The notes under the pieces were generated by a model that was not told the DNA's origin, did not search any database, and worked only from the letters and a program-made list of their open reading frames with translations. Position numbers and translations under genes: made by a program. Shown here piece by piece: positions 35,250-43,499 of a stretch of 46,630 nucleotides of DNA. Location: assembly GCF_001936595.1 (NCBI RefSeq), contig NZ_MLBG01000021.1, positions 1-46,630 on the forward strand, read 5' to 3'. The stretch comes from Desulfovibrio sp. DV. GTDB taxonomy: Bacteria; Desulfobacterota; Desulfovibrionia; Desulfovibrionales; Desulfovibrionaceae. The stretch's first letter is position 1. Every line of letters begins with the position of its first letter.

Positions 35250-35867
35250 CTAGAATGTGATCCGAATTCCGGCGTGACCACCCCAGGCGTCCAGGCCATG
35301 GTTGTCAAAGCCGATGCGCTGGTAGCGGCCGGTCAGCTCGAAAGCCACGTTCTGGGTCATGTTGACGGCAAAGCCGAGGTCGACGGGCAGGGTCGGGTTG
35401 CCGTAATTGCCGCGTCCACCGTTCTCATAGTAAGGGATACGGTCGCCGGAGAACAGGCCACCGATACCGGTGCCGATAAAGAACGCCGCCTTGTCAGTGT
35501 GCACCGGGTAGTACCGGATCAGGGCATTGGCGCCAAAGGCCCAGGGATTGGACGAATAACCGTCATCGCTGGCCACGGCGTAAATGAAGTTGGTCACCGG
35601 TCCGCGACGGTCGATCTTGCGCACGTCAAACGAATAGGCCAGGGCTTCCAGGCCGATCGACAGGCCGTCAGCGACGAAATAGCCGCCGCTGGCACCAAAG
35701 GTCATGATGGAATTCACCGACTTCTGGCCGGTTCCGTAATAGCCGAATTCCGGGGTCACATGCATCGTGCCTGCTTCGCCCATGGCGTTGGACGTGGCCG
35801 GCAGGGCCGCAAAGCCAATGCACAATGCCAACAGAAGCACCCAAATCTTATTAAACTGCGCGTACAT
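35250..35867 (-). CDS. Small outer-membrane beta-barrel protein (OmpW/OmpA-like porin class)
   Basis: 205 residues. ATG at 35867 has SD AAGGAGG and opens a signal peptide (MYAQFNKIWVLLLALCIGFAALPATSNA, about 1-28). The mature part consists of alternating amphipathic strands with many aromatic and Gly residues (FGYYGTGQKSVNSIMTFGASGGYF, IRYYPVHTDKAAFFIGTGIGGLF) and ends in Phe (AGIRITF), the BAM recognition ending. About eight strands are expected. Exact family not recognised; function unknown. Monocistronic: own terminator downstream. Confidence 0.8.
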   Translation of the reverse strand: MYAQFNKIWVLLLALCIGFAALPATSNAMGEAGTMHVTPEFGYYGTGQKSVNSIMTFGASGGYFVADGLSIGLEALAYSFDVRKIDRRGPVTNFIYAVASDDGYSSNPWAFGANALIRYYPVHTDKAAFFIGTGIGGLFSGDRIPYYENGGRGNYGNPTLPVDLGFAVNMTQNVAFELTGRYQRIGFDNHGLDAWGGHAGIRITF

Positions 35868-36177
35868 GGCCTTCCTCCTTGCAAAAACATTGGTGTCCAT
35901 AAAATTCCGTTGGCGCTGACAGCCACTCCCGTCCCGAGGCCCTCGGTCCTTCGGAAAAGACGCGCTGTCCGGTACATCATAAGACGCCTTCGGGCCTTGA
36001 CCAGAGGTGGGATGACGGATTCTCCCCCAAGCGTCAATCCCGCCCGGCACTACTAAACCCCTTTTTAGCAAAGCCCGTGAACAGAAGCAAGAAATTGTCC
36101 CGTCATCCCCTTCTTGCCCCGGGCCCGGCCTTGGGCTAAGCTGCCCTGGCCCGACGCGTCAGCCATAGGAGGCGACC
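35868..36177. other. Intergenic region between divergent genes
   Basis: 310 nt between the outer-membrane protein gene and the 94-residue gene. On the minus strand a weak promoter can be proposed (-35 TGGTCA at 36003-35998, 16-nt spacer, -10 TATGAT at 35981-35976). Otherwise nothing clear; no repeat copy, no small gene seen. Confidence 0.35.
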
Positions 36178-36462
36178 ATGGACGACAAGGATCAGTTCGG
36201 GGTCAGCATGGAGCAGCAGCTGGCCGCCTACAAAGCCAAAATCGAGGCCGCCAGGGCCGAGGCCAAGGACAAGGGACAGGATTTTTTTGACCGCTGGTCC
36301 GGCGACCTCGAGCACCTCCTCGAAAAATACGACAAGGCCCGCTACAAGCTGACCTTGTTGCGCAAAGGCGGCGGCGATGCCCTGGTGGAGTTGCGCCATG
36401 GCGTTGAACACGCCCTGGCCGATCTCAAGGATGCCTTTTCCAAGGCCAAGGATAAATTCTAG
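36178..36462 (+). CDS. Small helical protein of unknown function
   Basis: 94 residues, highly charged, no Cys, no signal peptide, no membrane segment. Nearly all of it should be helical: MEQQLAAYKAKIEAARAEAKDKGQDF, DLEHLLEKYDKARYKLTLLRKGG and ALADLKDAFSKAKDKF have heptad-like spacing, so a coiled-coil hairpin is likely. SD AGGAGG six nt before the ATG and its own terminator make it a real monocistronic gene. I do not recognise the family. Located tail-to-tail with dgkA; no functional clue from context. Confidence 0.75.
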   Translation: MDDKDQFGVSMEQQLAAYKAKIEAARAEAKDKGQDFFDRWSGDLEHLLEKYDKARYKLTLLRKGGGDALVELRHGVEHALADLKDAFSKAKDKF

Positions 36463-36481
36463 CCCGGCCTGACTCCCACCC

Positions 36482-36510
36482 GGCGGGCCGCTTCAAGGCC
36501 CGCTCTTTTT
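36482..36510 (+). terminator. Terminator of the 94-residue gene
   Basis: GCGGGCC (36483-36489) and GGCCCGC (36497-36503), loop GCTTCAA, then TCTTTTT. Confidence 0.85.
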
Positions 36511-36541
36511 GTGCGCCCTGATCCCACCCAAAGGGCCGGGG

Positions 36542-36934
36542 TCAGGGCGCCATCCAGACGCCGACCAACCGGCCGCCCTCCCAGACGAGCACCATGAACC
36601 AGAAAAGGATGGCAATGCCGGCTGCTGCCGCCGCCATATCCTTGATGGCCTTGATGCGCCGGTCCTCCTGGGTGACCAAAAAATCGCACAGCCCCTCCAC
36701 GGCCGAATTGAGCAACTCGGCCGCAAGCATCTGGCCCGTGGCCACCAAGGTCAGCAGAAAATCCCGCCAGGCCCCGCTTAAGCCAAAGACCAGCAGCACA
36801 ACCCCGGAAACCACCACTTTCCAGGCCACGCTGGCATCGTAGAGCACGGCAAAACGCAACCCGGACAGCACGACCCTGACTTTGCGCACCGGATGCCAGC
36901 CCGGCTCACCCGTGCCCAGAAACTTGTTGCGCAT
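36542..36934 (-). CDS. dgkA: Diacylglycerol kinase
   Basis: 130 residues with three transmembrane helices, as in E. coli DgkA (122). The catalytic segment AAELLNSAVEGLCDFL matches the ELLNSAIE signature, and EDRRIKAIKDMAAAAAGI the conserved D-x-A-A-A stretch. Phosphorylates diacylglycerol in the inner membrane, recycling lipid from membrane-derived oligosaccharide or envelope synthesis. ATG at 36934 with SD GGGGAGGGG; the longer open frame upstream is low-complexity. The 225-nt gap before the upstream terminator probably contains its promoter. Confidence 0.9.
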   Translation of the reverse strand: MRNKFLGTGEPGWHPVRKVRVVLSGLRFAVLYDASVAWKVVVSGVVLLVFGLSGAWRDFLLTLVATGQMLAAELLNSAVEGLCDFLVTQEDRRIKAIKDMAAAAAGIAILFWFMVLVWEGGRLVGVWMAP

Positions 36935-37159
36935 CCCCTCCCCCTTCGTTTCCGTCGCCTCCTCCCGGCTCGCATCAAAGGGCGCAGGCGACACGTTTCT
37001 GTAAACCAGCCAGACCGGCCGGGCAAGCCTCGGCCTGTTTTTCCGGGCGCGTCCTGCCATCCGGCCGGCTGGCAGGGCAAGGGCCTGGGACGCGACGCGC
37101 TGGCCCGGAACGGACTGAGCCGCCCCCCTCCCCTGCCGGCTCCCCCTGGCTCGGCCCAA

Positions 37160-37187
37160 TAAAAAAGGCGGCCCGAAGACCGCCTTG
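37160..37187 (-). terminator. Terminator of the DG-repeat protein gene
   Basis: On the minus strand AAGGCGG and CCGCCTT pair, extended inward by U-G and C-G onto a UUCG tetraloop, followed by TTTTAT. Confidence 0.9.
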
Positions 37188-37218
37188 ACGTATCGCCCGG
37201 CAAAGGACCGGAAAACGG

Positions 37219-38331
37219 CTAGGCTTCCATGGACAGCCCGCTCCCTTCTCCCCCCAGGTTCATGGCGGCCTCCTGGGCGGCGTAGCGGCTGGTTCCATAG
37301 CGATTGGCGGCATACTGGCCAATAAGGCCCGACAACCCATCCTTGCTGCCCTCCGTGGCCCCGTAGGACTCCCCGTCGGCTGTCGAGGAGAACGGAATGT
37401 CCTTGACGCTCTGGCTGACGATATTTCCGTCGGCATCAGTCACCGTGGTGGTCTGCTCCATGCCCTTGGCTGTAAAGGCCGTGGTCACGGTGGTGGTCGT
37501 CTCTTCGCTGTCCGAACTTCCGGAAGCGCTGCTGGCGCTGTCTGACGAGCTCGATGACGCCGTGCCCGAACCGGAAGCCGTGGTCGAGGAATCGCTTGTG
37601 CTCGAGGCCACGGTCGTGGACGTGCTGGTGCTCACCAGGTTGCCGTCGGCGTCGTAGGACTCCGACTCGGTCATGCTCGTCCCGTCAGGGGCGTTGCGGG
37701 TCACGCTGTAGGTGGTGGAACCATCGGCGGCTGTCAGCTCAAGCCCTGACTCCAGGACGTTGCCGTTGGCGTCGGTCAGGGTGCTCGACACCGAGAACCC
37801 GCCGTCGTCGGTATTTTCGCCGGTGATGGTGCGGGTGGAGGTGTTGCCGCCCGGGTCGGTCATGGTGATGATCGAACTGAAACTGCCGTCGGCGTTTTGC
37901 GTGGTCTTTTCGGTGCCGACCACGTTGCCGTCGGCATCGGTCACGGTGACGGACCGGGACAGGCTGCCGTCGTCGTTTTGGGTCTCGCTTATCTCGCGGG
38001 TCAGGCCATCGCTGCCCTCCATGGGCGATGACATATCGCCGGCCTGGGTGGATGAACCCAGATCAGTCAGGGTGCCGGTCGACATGTCATAGGACAGCGA
38101 GCTGTTCCCGGACAACAGGGCCGTTAAAATGTCGTTGAAGGTACCGACACTGGACCCGGTGCTGCTGGTCGACCCGGAAGAAGTTGCCGACGAGGCATCG
38201 CTGGTCGTGTCGCTTAGGCCAAGCAGGCTGGAAATGGACGACTGGCTGCTGGCTGTCTGCTGGCCGTAGCTGGCCAGAAGCTGGCTGAGCCAACTGTTGG
38301 TGGTGTCTTGCCCTATGGATTGGACGCTCAT
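37219..38331 (-). CDS. Ser/Thr/Asp-rich repetitive protein with DG turns every 13-14 residues
   Basis: 370 residues from the ATG at 38331 (SD AGGAGG). No signal peptide and no Cys. Residues 25-65 and 235-285 are Ser/Thr/Ala linkers. Between 121 and 230, turn motifs DG or DxxGN recur at 121, 134, 148, about 160, 176, 190, 203, 216 and 229, i.e. every 13-14 residues, with Ser/Thr-rich strands between (SVTVTDADGNVVG, TLTDANGNVLE, SYDADGNLVS, TVTDADGNIVS). This predicts a beta-hairpin array or solenoid, reminiscent of YD or Ca-binding repeats. The C-terminus (320-370) is Ala/Gly/Tyr-rich. I do not recognise the family. Acidic, probably extracellular by a non-Sec route or cytoplasmic; undecided. 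Confidence 0.75.
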   Translation of the reverse strand: MSVQSIGQDTTNSWLSQLLASYGQQTASSQSSISSLLGLSDTTSDASSATSSGSTSSTGSSVGTFNDILTALLSGNSSLSYDMSTGTLTDLGSSTQAGDMSSPMEGSDGLTREISETQNDDGSLSRSVTVTDADGNVVGTEKTTQNADGSFSSIITMTDPGGNTSTRTITGENTDDGGFSVSSTLTDANGNVLESGLELTAADGSTTYSVTRNAPDGTSMTESESYDADGNLVSTSTSTTVASSTSDSSTTASGSGTASSSSSDSASSASGSSDSEETTTTVTTAFTAKGMEQTTTVTDADGNIVSQSVKDIPFSSTADGESYGATEGSKDGLSGLIGQYAANRYGTSRYAAQEAAMNLGGEGSGLSMEA

Positions 38332-38496
38332 GTCCTGGCCTCCTGGGGGCGGGAAAATTTTGCCGGGCGGTACGCTCCCCAGGCAACGTATGGCAAATGC
38401 CATGCCGTTTTTTGACCCAACACACTCTCATGTCGGGTAAAAACAGCCGACGCAATCAGTCGGCCGCAGGTTACACGCAACAATCGGGCCAGCCCC

Positions 38497-38529
38497 AAAA
38501 AAGCCCGGCCGGGAAATTCCCGGCCGGGC
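38497..38529 (-). terminator. Terminator of the liv operon
   Basis: On the minus strand a 12-bp stem (GCCCGGCCGGGA with TCCCGGCCGGGC) and tiny loop is followed by TTTTTT (A-run 38497-38502). Confidence 0.9.
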
Positions 38530-38554
38530 GCAGCGGCGTTCTCCGGGTGGCGGC

Positions 38555-39283
38555 TCAGCCGCCGAGATAGGCCTTTTTCACTTCCGGATCGTGCTTGAGT
38601 TCCTCGGCCGTGCCCGAGGTTTTGATCTCGCCGGTATCGAGCACGTAGCCGCGGTGGGCGAAATTGAGCGCCACCTTGGCGTTTTGTTCGATAAGGAGGA
38701 TAGTCAGGCCCAGTTCGTTGAGTTTTTTGAGTGTGCGAAACATCTCGTACATCAGAAGCGGCGCCAGGCCCATGCTCGGTTCGTCGAGCAAAATGAAGTC
38801 GCACCCGGTCATGATGGCCCGGCCGACGGCCAGCATCTGCTGTTCGCCGCCGGAGAGCGATTCGCTGCGCTGTTTGCGCCGTTCGGACAGCCGGGGAAAC
38901 AGCGACAGCACCCGGTCAAGGTCCCGAGCAATGATCTCGTCCCCGTCTTTGCGGGCGTAAGTGGCCAGCACCAGATTCTCCATGACCGTCAGGTTGCCGA
39001 AAATCCGCCGGCCCTCGGGGGACAGGTCCATATGGAGTTTTCGCACCACGTCATGGGGTTCCATGCCGAGGATGGATTTGCCCTCATACAGGATGTCGCC
39101 CTCCACCACCTTGGGGGCTTCGGGGGGCGGCAGACGCATGATGGACAAAAGGGTCGTGGTCTTGCCTGCACCGTTGGCCCCGATGAGTGTGACGATCTCC
39201 CCGCGGTTGACGTGGAAGGAGATGCCATGCAGGGCCTCGATGTTGCCGTACTTGACCCGGAGGTTTTTGACTTCGAGCAGCAT
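38555..39283 (-). CDS. livF: Branched-chain amino acid ABC transporter ATPase LivF
   Basis: 242 residues. Walker A GANGAGKTT, signature LSGGEQQMLAVGRAIM, Walker B FILLDEPSMGL, switch His region LIEQNAKVALNFAHRGYVL. The MGLAPLL wording after Walker B is typical of LivF. Start overlaps the livG stop by one base (TGATG). Pairs with LivG to energise the LivHM channel. Last gene of the operon; a strong terminator follows. Confidence 0.95.
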   Translation of the reverse strand: MLLEVKNLRVKYGNIEALHGISFHVNRGEIVTLIGANGAGKTTTLLSIMRLPPPEAPKVVEGDILYEGKSILGMEPHDVVRKLHMDLSPEGRRIFGNLTVMENLVLATYARKDGDEIIARDLDRVLSLFPRLSERRKQRSESLSGGEQQMLAVGRAIMTGCDFILLDEPSMGLAPLLMYEMFRTLKKLNELGLTILLIEQNAKVALNFAHRGYVLDTGEIKTSGTAEELKHDPEVKKAYLGG

Positions 39284-40050
39284 CAGATTGTATCATCTCC
39301 CAGATAGGCTTTAATGACGTCGGGGTTGTTCTGGATGGCCGTCGGCGTGCCGTCGGCAATGGTGGCCCCGAAATCGATGACCTTGATCCACGAACACAGC
39401 GACATGACCACGTCCATCTGGTGTTCGATCATCCAGACTGCCAGCCCGTAATCCTTGTGGATATCGCCGACCAGCTTGATCAGTCCCTCGACGTCTGAGG
39501 AGTTGAGTCCGGCGGCCGGCTCGTCGAGCATGAGCAGGGCCGGCTTGATGGACAAGGCCCGGGCGATTTCCACCAGCCGCTGCACGCCGTAGGGCAGGTT
39601 CTTGGGCAGCTCATGCGCCACGTCGCGAAGGCCCAGGCGGGTGAGCACGTCCATGGCATGGTCTTCGATGTTGCGCTCGCTTTGCATGTAGCGCGGCGTG
39701 CGCAGGAAGCAGTCCCACAGGCCGTAGCCCAGGGCATGGTGCTGGGCGATGCGGATGTTGTCGAGCACGGTCATCTCGAACCACAGCCGGATGTTCTGGA
39801 AGGTGCGGGCGATGCCGCAGGAGGTCACCTGATGGGGTTTAAGGCCCTTGATGGACTGCCCCTTGAAGATGATCTCGCCGCGCGTGGGCTTGTAAAAGCC
39901 GCTGACAAGGTTGAACACCGTGGTCTTGCCCGCGCCGTTGGGACCGATCAGGGCCACCATCTGGCCCTGCTCCAGGGACACGGAAAACTCCGACACGGCG
40001 CACAGCCCGCCGAAGTACTGGGTCATTTCCTTAACGTCCAAAAGCGCCAC
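39283..40050 (-). CDS. livG: Branched-chain amino acid ABC transporter ATPase LivG
   Basis: 255 residues. Walker A GPNGAGKTT, LivG-type signature LPYGVQRLVEIARALS, Walker B LLMLDEPAAGLN and a C-terminal extension (GATIADGTPTAIQNNPDVIKAYLG). The NIRLWFEMTVLDNI stretch is typical of LivG. Three nt after livM, overlapping livF by one base. Confidence 0.95.
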   Translation of the reverse strand: MALLDVKEMTQYFGGLCAVSEFSVSLEQGQMVALIGPNGAGKTTVFNLVSGFYKPTRGEIIFKGQSIKGLKPHQVTSCGIARTFQNIRLWFEMTVLDNIRIAQHHALGYGLWDCFLRTPRYMQSERNIEDHAMDVLTRLGLRDVAHELPKNLPYGVQRLVEIARALSIKPALLMLDEPAAGLNSSDVEGLIKLVGDIHKDYGLAVWMIEHQMDVVMSLCSWIKVIDFGATIADGTPTAIQNNPDVIKAYLGDDTI

Positions 40051-40053
40051 GGC

Positions 40054-41133
40054 CTACCCCTTGAACTTGTAGAATTTACGGAGCCCCGGGAACACATCGG
40101 CCAGTTCGCGGCGTCCCATGATGCCTTCGGGCCGAAACTGCATGAGCAGCACCAGGAGCAGCGGAATCAGCACCCACTTCCAGACCTGCGTCACCTCGTA
40201 GGAATCCGGGATGATCGAGATATAGTGCAGGAAGGTGTTGATAAAGCCGAAGGCGTCGCGCAGGTATTCGATCAGAAGGGTCATGACGATGGCGGCCAGC
40301 ACCGAGCCGGAGATCGAGCCCATGCCGCCGAGATAGACCATGACCATGATCTCGGTGGATTTTAAAATCGTAAACGTGCCCGGGTTGACGTAGCCGAGGA
40401 TGTGGGCAAACAGCCCGCCGGCCAGGCCGGCCAGGCCGCAGGACACCATGAAGGCCACGAGTTTGACCCGGTCGGTATTCACACTCATGATCTCGGCGGC
40501 AATCTCGTCCTGGCAGATGGCGTCCACGCCCTTGCCAAAGGTCGAGTAGATGAAGCGGCGGATGAACCACACGGAAAAGACCGTGCCCAGGAACACCCAG
40601 ATGAGGATCCAGGGCAGTTTGGCCGTGTCGTTCATGGCGTTCATGACGCCGCTCATGCCCATGAAGCCTCTGGCCCCGCCGATGGCCCCGATGTTCTCGA
40701 TGGTGGATTTGACGATGTAGCTGGCGGCAATGGTGATAATCGCCAGATAATCGCCGCGGGTTTTAAAGGATGGGATGGCCACGAGCAGGCCCACCACCGA
40801 GGCGGCCAGGGACCCGGCCAGAAGGACCAGCGGGAAAAGCCACACCGCCAGATCCGGCGACAGGAGCGGGTCGCCAAAGACCGAGCTTTTGGTGAAAAGG
40901 GCCACGGAAATAAGCGAGGAAACGTAGGCCCCGACGGCCATGAAGCCGGCGTGGCCGCAGGAGAACTCGCCCATGTTGCCGTTTATGATGTTAAGGCTTG
41001 TGGCCAGGATGATATTGACGCCCATAAACATCAGCACGGACTGCCAATAGGAGTTCAGGATCCCGGTCATCGAGACCCACAGCAGCACCCCGAACAGGAC
41101 GGCCAGCAGGGCGGGAACAGTCAAACGCTTCAT
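40054..41133 (-). CDS. livM: Branched-chain amino acid ABC transporter permease LivM
   Basis: 359 residues with eight to ten transmembrane segments. Family landmarks: GNMGEFSCGHAGFMAVGAY near the N-terminus and the coupling loop ICQDEIAAEIMSVNTDRVKLVAFMVSCGLAGLAGGLFAH, then MVYLGGMGSISGSVLAA. Forms the inner-membrane channel with LivH. Twenty-one nt after livH. Confidence 0.95.
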   Translation of the reverse strand: MKRLTVPALLAVLFGVLLWVSMTGILNSYWQSVLMFMGVNIILATSLNIINGNMGEFSCGHAGFMAVGAYVSSLISVALFTKSSVFGDPLLSPDLAVWLFPLVLLAGSLAASVVGLLVAIPSFKTRGDYLAIITIAASYIVKSTIENIGAIGGARGFMGMSGVMNAMNDTAKLPWILIWVFLGTVFSVWFIRRFIYSTFGKGVDAICQDEIAAEIMSVNTDRVKLVAFMVSCGLAGLAGGLFAHILGYVNPGTFTILKSTEIMVMVYLGGMGSISGSVLAAIVMTLLIEYLRDAFGFINTFLHYISIIPDSYEVTQVWKWVLIPLLLVLLMQFRPEGIMGRRELADVFPGLRKFYKFKG

Positions 41134-41154
41134 GCGGTATCCCCCTTTCCGGCC

Positions 41155-42078
41155 TTAGATTTTTGTCCGACGGGCGACGCCGAAAAGCCCGGTCGGCCGA
41201 ATGGACAGGATGAGCAGCAAAATGGAAAACGCGATCAGATCGCGGTAGGTGGACGGGAAAAAGGCCACGACCATGATCTCCACGAATCCCAGCAGAAATC
41301 CCCCGGCAAAGGCCCCGGCAATGGACCCGATGCCGCCGACGACCGCCGCGATAAAGGCTTTCCAGCCAATGAGCGCCCCCATGTAGGGGTCGATGACCGG
41401 GTAGGTCATGGCGAAGAAAAGCCCGGCCAGTCCTGCAAAGCCCGAACCCAGGACAAAGGTGAAGACGATGACCGTGTCGGCCGGAATGCCCATGAGCGGC
41501 ACGGCGAAACGGTCATAGGAGATGGCCCGCATGGCCATGCCGATCTTGGTCCGGGTGACGATGAAATGGAGCAGGAGAAAGGACAGGATGGCCACGCCGA
41601 TGACCATGAGCTTGAGGTTGGTCACGGTGACGCCGTAAAAATCGTACACCTGAATGGGAATCAGGGTGGGAAAACTTTTGCGGCTGGCGCCGAGCAGGGC
41701 CAGGTTGCCGTTTTCCAGGATCAGCCCGCACATAAGCGCCGTGATGACGACGTAGAGGCGGTTGACGCCTTTGCGCCGCAGCGGCCGGTAGGCGATGCGT
41801 TCGAGGGTCACGCCGACCACGGCGGTGAGGATCATGGTGAGCGGCACGGCCAGGGAGAGCACCATCCAGCCCGGCAGGCCGGAAATGGCTCCGTACTTGC
41901 CAAGAAGCACCATGCTCACAAAAAAGGCCAGATAGGCCCCGACCATGAAAATGTCGCCATGGGCGAAATTGATCAGCAGCAAAACGCCGTAGACCAGGCA
42001 ATAGCCCAGGGCGATGAGGGAATAAAAACTCCCCCACTGCAGGGCGTTTAGGATGTTTTGCAGGAAACTTTGCAGCAA
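41155..42078 (-). CDS. livH: Branched-chain amino acid ABC transporter permease LivH
   Basis: 307 residues, about eight transmembrane segments. Starts LQSFLQNILNALQWGSFYSLIALGYCLVYGVLLLINFAHGDIFMVGAY, the LivH signature; the coupling loop is MAMRAISYDRFAVPLMGIPADTVIVFTFVLGSGFAGLAGLFF. Separated from livK by 86 nt filled with a large palindrome that probably sets a lower expression level than livK. Confidence 0.95.
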   Translation of the reverse strand: MLQSFLQNILNALQWGSFYSLIALGYCLVYGVLLLINFAHGDIFMVGAYLAFFVSMVLLGKYGAISGLPGWMVLSLAVPLTMILTAVVGVTLERIAYRPLRRKGVNRLYVVITALMCGLILENGNLALLGASRKSFPTLIPIQVYDFYGVTVTNLKLMVIGVAILSFLLLHFIVTRTKIGMAMRAISYDRFAVPLMGIPADTVIVFTFVLGSGFAGLAGLFFAMTYPVIDPYMGALIGWKAFIAAVVGGIGSIAGAFAGGFLLGFVEIMVVAFFPSTYRDLIAFSILLLILSIRPTGLFGVARRTKI

Positions 42079-42108
42079 CGCGGACCCCCTTGTGACGCAA
42101 CGTTGGGG

Positions 42109-42140
42109 GCGCGCAGCCCGGGCCGGCCCGGGCTGCGCGC
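42109..42140 (-). promoter_or_regulatory. Perfect 32-bp palindrome between livK and livH
   Basis: GCGCGCAGCCCGGGCC followed at once by its exact reverse complement (42109-42124, 42125-42140). As RNA this is a 14-bp GC stem with a 4-nt loop, without U-tract. Same position, length and composition class as the hairpin between tupA and tupB. Confidence 0.85.
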
Positions 42141-42164
42141 TGGATCAGATCGGAATCGATTGGC

Positions 42165-43331
42165 TTACGGGCACACGGACTTGTAGAAGGCGAACTTGCC
42201 GGCGTCGTCGATCTTGACGACCACGGCGCACTTGATGGGATCATGGTCGCCGGTGGCCGGGTAGGACATGTCGCCGGTGATGCCTTCAAACTTCTTGATG
42301 CCGGCCATGGCCTTCATGAGGCCTTCGCGGTCCTTGGCCATGTCGCCGGACAGGGCACCCATGGACTGGATGGCGGCCAGCATCAGGTTGGCGCTGTCCC
42401 AGGTGAGGGCGGCCACGTCGTCCGGGGTCTTCTTGTACTGGGTGGTGTAGGCGTCGATGAATTCCTTGGTCGCGCCCTTGGCGCCGGCGGCGGCGTAGTG
42501 GGTGACGAAGAAGAAGCCCTTGCAGGTGTCGCCGCAAAGGCCCATCAGGTCGCCGGAACCCCAGGAGTCGCTGCCGAGCACGGGCTTGTTAAAGCCGAGG
42601 GACTTGGCCTGCTGCACGATAAGCGGCACTTCGTTGTAGTACTGGGGCACGAACAGGACCTCGGCGCCGGACTTGGCGATGTTGGTCAGCTGGGCCGAAA
42701 AGTCGACGTCCTTGGTGGTAAAGGTCTCAAAGGCCACCACGGAGCCGGGTCCGTTGATCTTTTCGAAAGCGGCCTTGAAATCTTCGGCCAGTCCCTTGGG
42801 GTAGTCCGAAGCGATGTCGTAGAGGACCGCGGCCTTCTTGGCCTTGAATTCCTCGGTGGCGAACTTGGCGGCGGTGGGGCCCTGGAAGGTGTCCAGGAAG
42901 CAGCCGCGGAAGACGAAGGGCCGGCCCTTGGTGGTGTTGGGGTTGGTGGACCAGGGGGCCATCATGGGGGTCTTCAGCTCATTGGCGGCCTCGGCGGCGG
43001 GCACGGCCTGCTTGCTGGACTGGGGGCCGACCATGCCAAGCACGTTGTCCTGGGTGATCAGCTTACGGGTGGCGGACAGGGCGGATTCGGCCTTGGACTC
43101 GTTGTCCTCGTAGATGAACTCGACCTTGTAGCTCTTGTCCCCGACCTTGAGTCCGCCGGCATCATTGACTTTTTTCTTGAGCATCTCAGCGGCGTTCTTG
43201 GACGACTCGCCCACGTCCGGGATATCGCCGGTCAGCGGGATATTGAAGCCCAGTTTGATGGTGTCGGCCGCCAGAGCCGGCGCAGCCAGCCCGAGAACGC
43301 AAAAAAGGGCAATCAGCCAGGACCTTTTCAT
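42165..43331 (-). CDS. livK: Branched-chain amino acid-binding periplasmic protein
   Basis: 388 residues. Signal peptide MKRSWLIALFCVLGLAAPALA. The mature protein begins DTIKLGFNIPLTGDIPDVGESSKNAAEM, the Peripla_BP_6 (Leu/Ile/Val-binding) start; GMVGPQSSKQAVPAAEAANELKTPMMAPWSTNP and FLDTFQGPTAAKFA are typical domain blocks. Two near-terminal Cys pairs (LCGDTC and the final VCP) may form disulfides. First and probably most highly expressed gene of the liv operon. SD AGGAGG. Specificity within branched-chain or related amino acids cannot be read from sequence. Confidence 0.93.
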   Translation of the reverse strand: MKRSWLIALFCVLGLAAPALAADTIKLGFNIPLTGDIPDVGESSKNAAEMLKKKVNDAGGLKVGDKSYKVEFIYEDNESKAESALSATRKLITQDNVLGMVGPQSSKQAVPAAEAANELKTPMMAPWSTNPNTTKGRPFVFRGCFLDTFQGPTAAKFATEEFKAKKAAVLYDIASDYPKGLAEDFKAAFEKINGPGSVVAFETFTTKDVDFSAQLTNIAKSGAEVLFVPQYYNEVPLIVQQAKSLGFNKPVLGSDSWGSGDLMGLCGDTCKGFFFVTHYAAAGAKGATKEFIDAYTTQYKKTPDDVAALTWDSANLMLAAIQSMGALSGDMAKDREGLMKAMAGIKKFEGITGDMSYPATGDHDPIKCAVVVKIDDAGKFAFYKSVCP

Positions 43332-43453
43332 GCACGCCTCCTGTTTGCAGTCAATTTCAAGTACTTACACGGGTACTCTTAGTGCTGTGGCAATACCTCA
43401 ACTTTCCCCCGAAGGGAATCCCCCGTTCCGGGTTATGCAACATTTTTGTGAAA

Positions 43454-43488
43454 TTCCGGCAGCCCCAAATAGCAAGGAGCTGCCGGAA
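43454..43488 (-). terminator. Probable terminator of ald
   Basis: TTCCGGCAGC (43454-43463) and GCTGCCGGAA (43479-43488) form a 10-bp stem with a 15-nt loop 12 nt after the ald stop. The T-run on the minus strand is short (ATTT), so termination may be partial, with read-through into liv. Confidence 0.6.
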
Positions 43489-43499
43489 CCATTGGAAAT

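Noticed and set aside
37219-38331. CRISPR-like array in the repetitive gene
   Set aside because: Repeats are protein-level (DG turns) with variable codons and no constant DNA repeat and spacer pattern.
40402-42051. 549-codon plus-strand open frame opposite livM/livH
   Set aside because: Composition dominated by His, Gly, Asp and Gln as expected for antisense of hydrophobic proteins.
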